24,856 nucleotides of DNA, taken from a virus. Where the stretch lies: the IMG/VR virus record IMGVR_UViG_3300038720_000001, positions 1 to 24,856 of that record. One strand, given 5' to 3'. How positions within the stretch are numbered: the first letter of the stretch is position 1; each line of letters opens with the position of its first letter. The notes below the pieces were generated by a model, which saw only the letters and a program-made list of their open reading frames with translations, did no database searches and had not been told where the DNA came from. A program made the position numbers and the translations under genes. Shown piece by piece: positions 21,449 through 24,856 of the stretch.

Positions 21449-23967
21449 TCACTCCAATCTAGTACGGTAAAGCTGGTTTCACTGCCATCGAAGGTCAGGC
21501 TCAGAGATGGTTCAGTTGATGGTAGAGTTGCTTCCGTAATACCTACGTCACCTAAGTCATCAGACCACATACGGAACTGTCCGATTGTACCCATTAAGAT
21601 GCTACCAAGGATTAAGTCAGTAGCTGACAAGTCAGGGAGAATCGTAGGGGTTGTGTTGGCTGTCAGGAGTGTACCCTCGTGCGCACCGTTGATGAACGTA
21701 GGGCCATTGCGTACTGCAAGGTTGAACGGTACGTCGGTGTTAGGGGAGTAGTCAGTGTTTGTTCCAACAACAAAGTCATAACCAGAAGTTGACTGCCTCT
21801 GGCTAAAGCCCACTTGCCCCGCTCTTCCTGTAAGTGTTGAGAGGCTAGACGCAATGTAGTTAGTTGAGTTTAGCAGCCAACGGTAATATTGAACTTCACC
21901 TGTGATTCCATTATCAGCATACGTCATCTTGCCATCCATCTGGATAGACATGTTAGTGCTGTTATACGGCAGGTTAGCCGCAGGGACTGTTAGTGTCTCA
22001 GCAGCCCGTGTGACTGTAGTTGTTGTTGGGATGTAGCTTGATGGGGTTGAGCCCAGTTCAAACTGTGAACCAGCGATTAGGATAACATCTGCTGCGCTGC
22101 AATTCAGAACATCATCACCGTTGGGCATCTCAGCTACAAAACCACCAGAGGTAGAGGTTGCATTGCGGGAAGCCCAGCATAGCCACCAGCCATCGCCGTA
22201 GTCTACCATTCCGTGGTCTATGATAAGGGTGTCTTTAGAACCAACTACACCGTTCTGTAAGTCAAAGTAAGCCCGTTGGCCAGTATTTACTGTGTCGTAA
22301 GGTCTAATTACGAACCAACCAGAACCAGCAGAATACTTAACCAAGGACCACCCAACGTAGGTTGAACCTGATGTAAGGGGTTTACCGATTTGGTATCTTT
22401 GTGCTGTACCTAGATTGGAATTGTTTTGCGTTGGTGAAATCGTCTGATAAGTACCGAAGGGTGAACCTGCGGTTACTGTACCCAAGGTCATCGTACCAGT
22501 CCAACCAGCACCAGTTAAATCACCAGAGTTAGTCACAAGGTTAGTCCGAGCTTCACTCTCGTGGAGGATGCCTTCGTTAACCCAAGCAGAGCCATTGTAG
22601 ATGTGATGACCACGACGAGAAAGGTAGAGATTAGTAGTTGTCGTTGGAACGTAGCTGCTACTAGTGTCAGGGTTGTTCACCATTCCACCGAGGTCATTGC
22701 GGTTAAGCTGTGAACCAGCTATTAAGATAACATCTCCTGAGTTACCATCTGTTGCACCATCAGCAGTAGTCACCCCAAGGTTAATTCCACCAGAGGTAGA
22801 GGCAGTAACTTTAGATACCCAACATAACCACCAGCCATCACCGTAATCTATCATTCCGTGGTCTATGAGAGTAGTGTCTTTAGAACCAACGACGCCATTT
22901 TGTAAGTCAAACCAACCACGATTGTTGTTACTACCTGTGTCGTACAAGCTGACGCTAAACCAACCATTACCCGCAGAATACTTGGCTAACGACCAAGCAA
23001 CATAAGTAACCCCTGACGTTAGGGGTTTGCCTATTTGGTAGGATTGGGCCTCAGTTGAGCTTGTTGAGGTAGGAGAGGCACTTTGATAAGAACCGAAAGG
23101 TGAACCCGTAGCAGTCGAAGTCACGCCAATTTGTTGAACCCAACCGCCAGTAGTCACATCACCAGAGTTTTTCAACAAGTTATGCGGACGCCACTTGAGT
23201 ACTGGGGATTCACGGACGGATACGTTGTCGAAAGCTGACACGTTACCCACACTCCCAAATGTTATAGCGGAAATGTAAGACGTTGTTGCTGTTGCCGTAA
23301 AGAAAAGACCTAACGGCGCATCAGTGGTAGTATAGTTTATGGTACCACTCTGAATCGTAGTGCCAAAATTATTTGTAAGGTAAAGTGATGCCGCTTTTCC
23401 AGCTGTACCAGATATGACTCGCCCAACACCGCTGACCTCATACCGCCTTCCGACGACAGTGGGGATAGCTGTTACAACTCTGCCATTGCTTGAGACATTA
23501 GTAACTTGCATTTCACCACTAACAGCGGCAGAGGTTGCAGCGGAGGCACCAGACGCCCAACCAGCAGTATCAGTACCAAACTTACCATTAGTAACCACCT
23601 CAGGGCCGTAGCCGTCTGTCATGGTTGCATTAGTGGAAGCTGCGTGAGTAATTGATGCAGGGAACGTAGATGCAGTTGCACTCTTACGGAAGTAGTTACC
23701 TTTGAAGTCAAACACCAAAGCAGGATCAAAACCATTGACTGCATATGCTGAGATCAAAGAGAACACTGAAGTACCATTACGTAAGTCTCTCATAGCAGCA
23801 TAGTAGCTACCGTACTTAAACGTGAGGTAGGCATGGATACGATCATTCAAGGAACCAGTGTAACCTAAGTCACCCATAGCCTTAAAGTGCATATCGTTAA
23901 TGGAACCAGTATAACCTTGGCTCCTAAAATACTGTACGTCTTCATCCACTGTTGGAAAGAAAAGCAT
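21445..23967 (-). CDS. Modular tail fibre with duplicated sugar-binding domain
   Basis: An 840-aa protein, the longest appendage gene. Domains in order: an N-terminal tail-attachment region with two GYTGS(I/L)ND motifs at residues 18-25 and 35-42, followed by KYGSYYAAMRDL; a jelly-roll-like domain at about 120-255 (NGKFGTDTAGWASGAS, VVGRRYEVSGVGRVIS); two tandem copies of a ~185-residue carbohydrate-binding-like domain at about 263-448 and 477-656, each with QIGKPLTSG, FDLQNGVVGSKDT, DHGM(I/V)DYGDGWWLCW, DVILIAGSQ and SY(V/I)PTTTT; and a C-terminal LamG-like domain (662-840). It should be the main receptor-binding fibre; substrate and trimer state are inferred. AAGGA lies about ten bases before the ATG. 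The hairpin at 24013-24053 separates it from the small terminase, so it may be expressed at a different level. Confidence 0.87.
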   Translation of the reverse strand: MLFFPTVDEDVQYFRSQGYTGSINDMHFKAMGDLGYTGSLNDRIHAYLTFKYGSYYAAMRDLRNGTSVFSLISAYAVNGFDPALVFDFKGNYFRKSATASTFPASITHAASTNATMTDGYGPEVVTNGKFGTDTAGWASGASAATSAAVSGEMQVTNVSSNGRVVTAIPTVVGRRYEVSGVGRVISGTAGKAASLYLTNNFGTTIQSGTINYTTTDAPLGLFFTATATTSYISAITFGSVGNVSAFDNVSVRESPVLKWRPHNLLKNSGDVTTGGWVQQIGVTSTATGSPFGSYQSASPTSTSSTEAQSYQIGKPLTSGVTYVAWSLAKYSAGNGWFSVSLYDTGSNNNRGWFDLQNGVVGSKDTTLIDHGMIDYGDGWWLCWVSKVTASTSGGINLGVTTADGATDGNSGDVILIAGSQLNRNDLGGMVNNPDTSSSYVPTTTTNLYLSRRGHHIYNGSAWVNEGILHESEARTNLVTNSGDLTGAGWTGTMTLGTVTAGSPFGTYQTISPTQNNSNLGTAQRYQIGKPLTSGSTYVGWSLVKYSAGSGWFVIRPYDTVNTGQRAYFDLQNGVVGSKDTLIIDHGMVDYGDGWWLCWASRNATSTSGGFVAEMPNGDDVLNCSAADVILIAGSQFELGSTPSSYIPTTTTVTRAAETLTVPAANLPYNSTNMSIQMDGKMTYADNGITGEVQYYRWLLNSTNYIASSLSTLTGRAGQVGFSQRQSTSGYDFVVGTNTDYSPNTDVPFNLAVRNGPTFINGAHEGTLLTANTTPTILPDLSATDLILGSILMGTIGQFRMWSDDLGDVGITEATLPSTEPSLSLTFDGSETSFTVLDWSE
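22016..22540 (-). repeat. Fibre internal repeat, copy 2
   Basis: The second copy of the duplicated domain inside the 840-aa fibre (residues ~477-656). It aligns with copy 1 at an offset of about 618 bases at its C-terminal end, 645 in the middle and 639 at its N-terminal end; all are multiples of three, so small in-frame indels have accumulated. Blocks of 20-30 bases are still nearly identical at DNA level, for example at 22183-22265. Confidence 0.85.
22634..23180 (-). repeat. Fibre internal repeat, copy 1
   Basis: The first copy of the duplicated domain (residues ~263-448). The best-kept DNA block is 22787-22908. It is slightly longer than copy 2 because of an insertion reading NRNDLGGMVNNPD before the SSYVPTTTT end. 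Conservation of DNA as well as protein suggests a duplication that is recent compared with the rest of the module, or ongoing recombination between the copies. Confidence 0.85.
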
Positions 23968-24012
23968 TAGTCTGTTATCCTTTATAAAAAGAAAGTACTA
24001 AACAAGAGAAAG

Positions 24013-24053
24013 GTTACAGTGTGCTTTAAGGATAGCTTCACACAAACTGTAAC
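24013..24053 (-). terminator. Hairpin between small terminase and main fibre
   Basis: On the minus strand GTTACAGT (24053-24046) and ACTGTAAC (24020-24013) are perfect eight-base arms, with a further GTG/CAC pairing inside after a two-base bulge. The downstream tract is pyrimidine-rich (CTTTCTCTTGTTT) but not a clean T-run. It is either a weak, leaky terminator or an RNA processing or stability element. No separate promoter is visible between it and the fibre gene, so read-through must occur. Confidence 0.45.
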
Positions 24054-24070
24054 GGAGTCAACTTGCTTTC

Positions 24071-24562
24071 TTAGTTCATTAAACCAATTCTATTGGCATC
24101 GTCTTCTGTATCAGCTTTATCCATAGCTGCTTGCTTCAAGGCACCATTAAGTTCATCCTTAGATGGTCTGCCTCTCTTCTTATCGTTACCCTCTAAGTAA
24201 CCTGCATCAGCTAAGTACTTCTGAGCATTGTAACTAGCCTTACCCTCATTCAGATCATTGATCATACCCTTAACAGTACGAGCCTTTAGTTTAAGAACTA
24301 ACTCTTTCTGCATCTGAAGATGATGGTGTTTAAACCAGGAAAGGTTACACAAGTTCTCCCAAACGGAGAAGTCATCAAACACAGCAATAGCAAATTCATA
24401 CTCAGTTGGGTCTTCCATACTAAGATAAATCTTATGCAGTGATAGGTAAGTCTTATCCTTTACTACATGATCTTTCTTCTTCAAAGAGTACAGAGTAAGT
24501 TCATTACGAGTATCTGGAAGGGTGGTTTCATAGAACCAAGTCTTACTATGTTTCTTAGCCAT
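24071..24562 (-). CDS. terS: Probable terminase small subunit
   Basis: A 163-aa protein, first in the transcription order. It opens MAKKHSKTWFYETTLPDTRN and has a compact helical middle (YEFAIAVFDDFSVWENLCNL, then SWFKHHHLQMQKELVLKLKA), a helix with NAQKYLADAGYL, and a C-terminal KKRGRPSKDELNGALKQ. The RGRPSK tract is AT-hook-like and recurs in small terminase subunits, where a basic element contacts the packaging site. The FDDFSVWE...LSWFK pattern with NAQKYLADAGYL is the type found in podovirus packaging proteins, but I cannot confirm it by search. T7 gp18 is 89 aa, so this is a longer class. AGGTAGG lies four bases upstream of the ATG. Normally small and large subunit genes are adjacent; here ~7 kb of appendage genes lie between them. 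Confidence 0.65.
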   Translation of the reverse strand: MAKKHSKTWFYETTLPDTRNELTLYSLKKKDHVVKDKTYLSLHKIYLSMEDPTEYEFAIAVFDDFSVWENLCNLSWFKHHHLQMQKELVLKLKARTVKGMINDLNEGKASYNAQKYLADAGYLEGNDKKRGRPSKDELNGALKQAAMDKADTEDDANRIGLMN

Positions 24563-24682
24563 GTAACCTACCTGTGTTAAGAAAGAGAGAGAGAGAATAT
24601 AAGAGTGACTAGTTACTCTCTTAATCCTTATTAGTCTTACTTACCCTTAACTGTATATATGGGCGGGGGCAGTATTAAGACT
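24563..24682 (-). promoter_or_regulatory. Leader of the small terminase transcript
   Basis: About 110 bases from the P2 start site (near 24676) to the ATG. It begins with a C-tract (24670-24661), then an A-rich stretch, then a weak stem (AGAGT and ACTCT arms, 24602-24619), then a CT dinucleotide run (24597-24581), and ends with AGGTAGG as the ribosome-binding site. This leader is much longer than those of the other two transcripts (about 20-30 bases). No open frame of note is seen. Confidence 0.5.
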
Positions 24683-24711
24683 ATTATACACGTACTCTTT
24701 TAAGTTGTCAA
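24683..24711 (-). promoter_or_regulatory. Consensus sigma-70 promoter P2, before the small terminase
   Basis: TTGACA (24711-24706), 17 bases, TATAAT (24688-24683): a perfect match to consensus. It is identical to P1 over TTGACAACT and over GTGTATAATAGTCTTAA, with the same five-base gap to a C-tract. A/T-rich sequence just upstream (24734-24712, with TTTCA/TGAAA inverted arms) could act as an UP element. It should drive the small terminase, the appendage module and the large terminase. Confidence 0.87.
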
Positions 24712-24856
24712 CCCTTAATTTCAATATAATGAAACTTTCTTATGCACATGTGTGGTATTAGGAACTGTCTAAGATTTCTATTAGTAAATGTTTTGGTGTG
24801 ATGTACATACAAGCGGCTACCCCCTAACCCCCCTTGCACCCCCTAAGTCTCATGCC
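24712..24856. other. Non-coding upstream region with G-tracts
   Basis: There is no supported gene in these 145 bases. On the minus strand, 24845-24820 contains three G-runs of five or six (GGGGGTGCAAGGGGGGTTAG and a further GGGG), enough for a two-layer quadruplex, or a three-layer one if a fourth run lies outside the window. An eight-base palindrome CACATGTG is at 24745-24752. The region may be a gene-module boundary. Confidence 0.4.

Noticed and set aside
24725-24730. Plus-strand TATAAT that could make a divergent promoter back to back with P2
   Set aside because: The only -35-like sequence (TTGTCA at 24705-24710) is 14 bases away, too close, and no plus-strand gene start follows within the window.
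24745-24752. CACATGTG palindrome as an operator
   Set aside because: A single eight-base palindrome with no second copy seen and no promoter overlap is expected by chance in sequence of this length.
1-24856. tRNA genes, CRISPR arrays, insertion sequences, integrase or attachment sites
   Set aside because: I looked for cloverleaf sequence, regularly spaced repeats, transposase motifs and recombinase genes and found none. The only clear repeats are the fibre domain copies, the cassette remnants and the promoter cores.

Overview
This window is the virion-structure and DNA-packaging half of a tailed, podovirus-type bacteriophage genome. Every gene I can support lies on the minus strand and reads from right to left, with almost no space between genes. 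The content and order match the T7-like structural block: portal, scaffold, capsid, terminator, tail tube A, tail tube B, a small GNAT-type protein in the T7 gp13 position, and three internal virion/ejection proteins. Base composition is moderate and there are no tRNAs, integrase or repressor, so a lytic phage of a Gram-negative, probably aquatic proteobacterium is the most reasonable reading. The host itself is an inference.

Layout in the direction of transcription. (1) 24856-24563: promoter-leader region with a consensus sigma-70 promoter. (2) 24562-24071: likely small terminase, then a hairpin. (3) 23967-17121: a tail-appendage module of eight full genes: an 840-aa modular fibre with an internal duplication, a 363-aa lectin-like fibre, a 135-aa conserved protein, a 294-aa fibre, three small fibre-like proteins (two of them clear paralogues), and two accessory proteins sharing an FRxAW motif. 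Two short gene-start remnants lie inside this cluster. (4) 17111-15567: large terminase. (5) A second promoter, then portal, an 80-aa protein, scaffold and major capsid protein (15506-11744). (6) A hairpin terminator, then a third consensus promoter. (7) A probable head fibre/decoration protein, tail tubes A and B with a small protein between them, the GNAT protein, and internal virion proteins of 164, 1512 and 762 aa. (8) The start of one more gene, cut by the window edge at base 1.

The genes form three transcription blocks, each opened by a TTGACA-N17-TATAAT/TATTAT promoter. Two of these promoters (before the small terminase and before the head-fibre gene) share an identical TATAATAGTCTTAA core, followed five bases later by a C-tract. 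This suggests that host RNA polymerase transcribes the late genes. The other standout is the 19064-17121 appendage cluster. It looks like a tandemly duplicated cassette in which each copy has lost a different accessory gene, leaving the lost gene's start behind.
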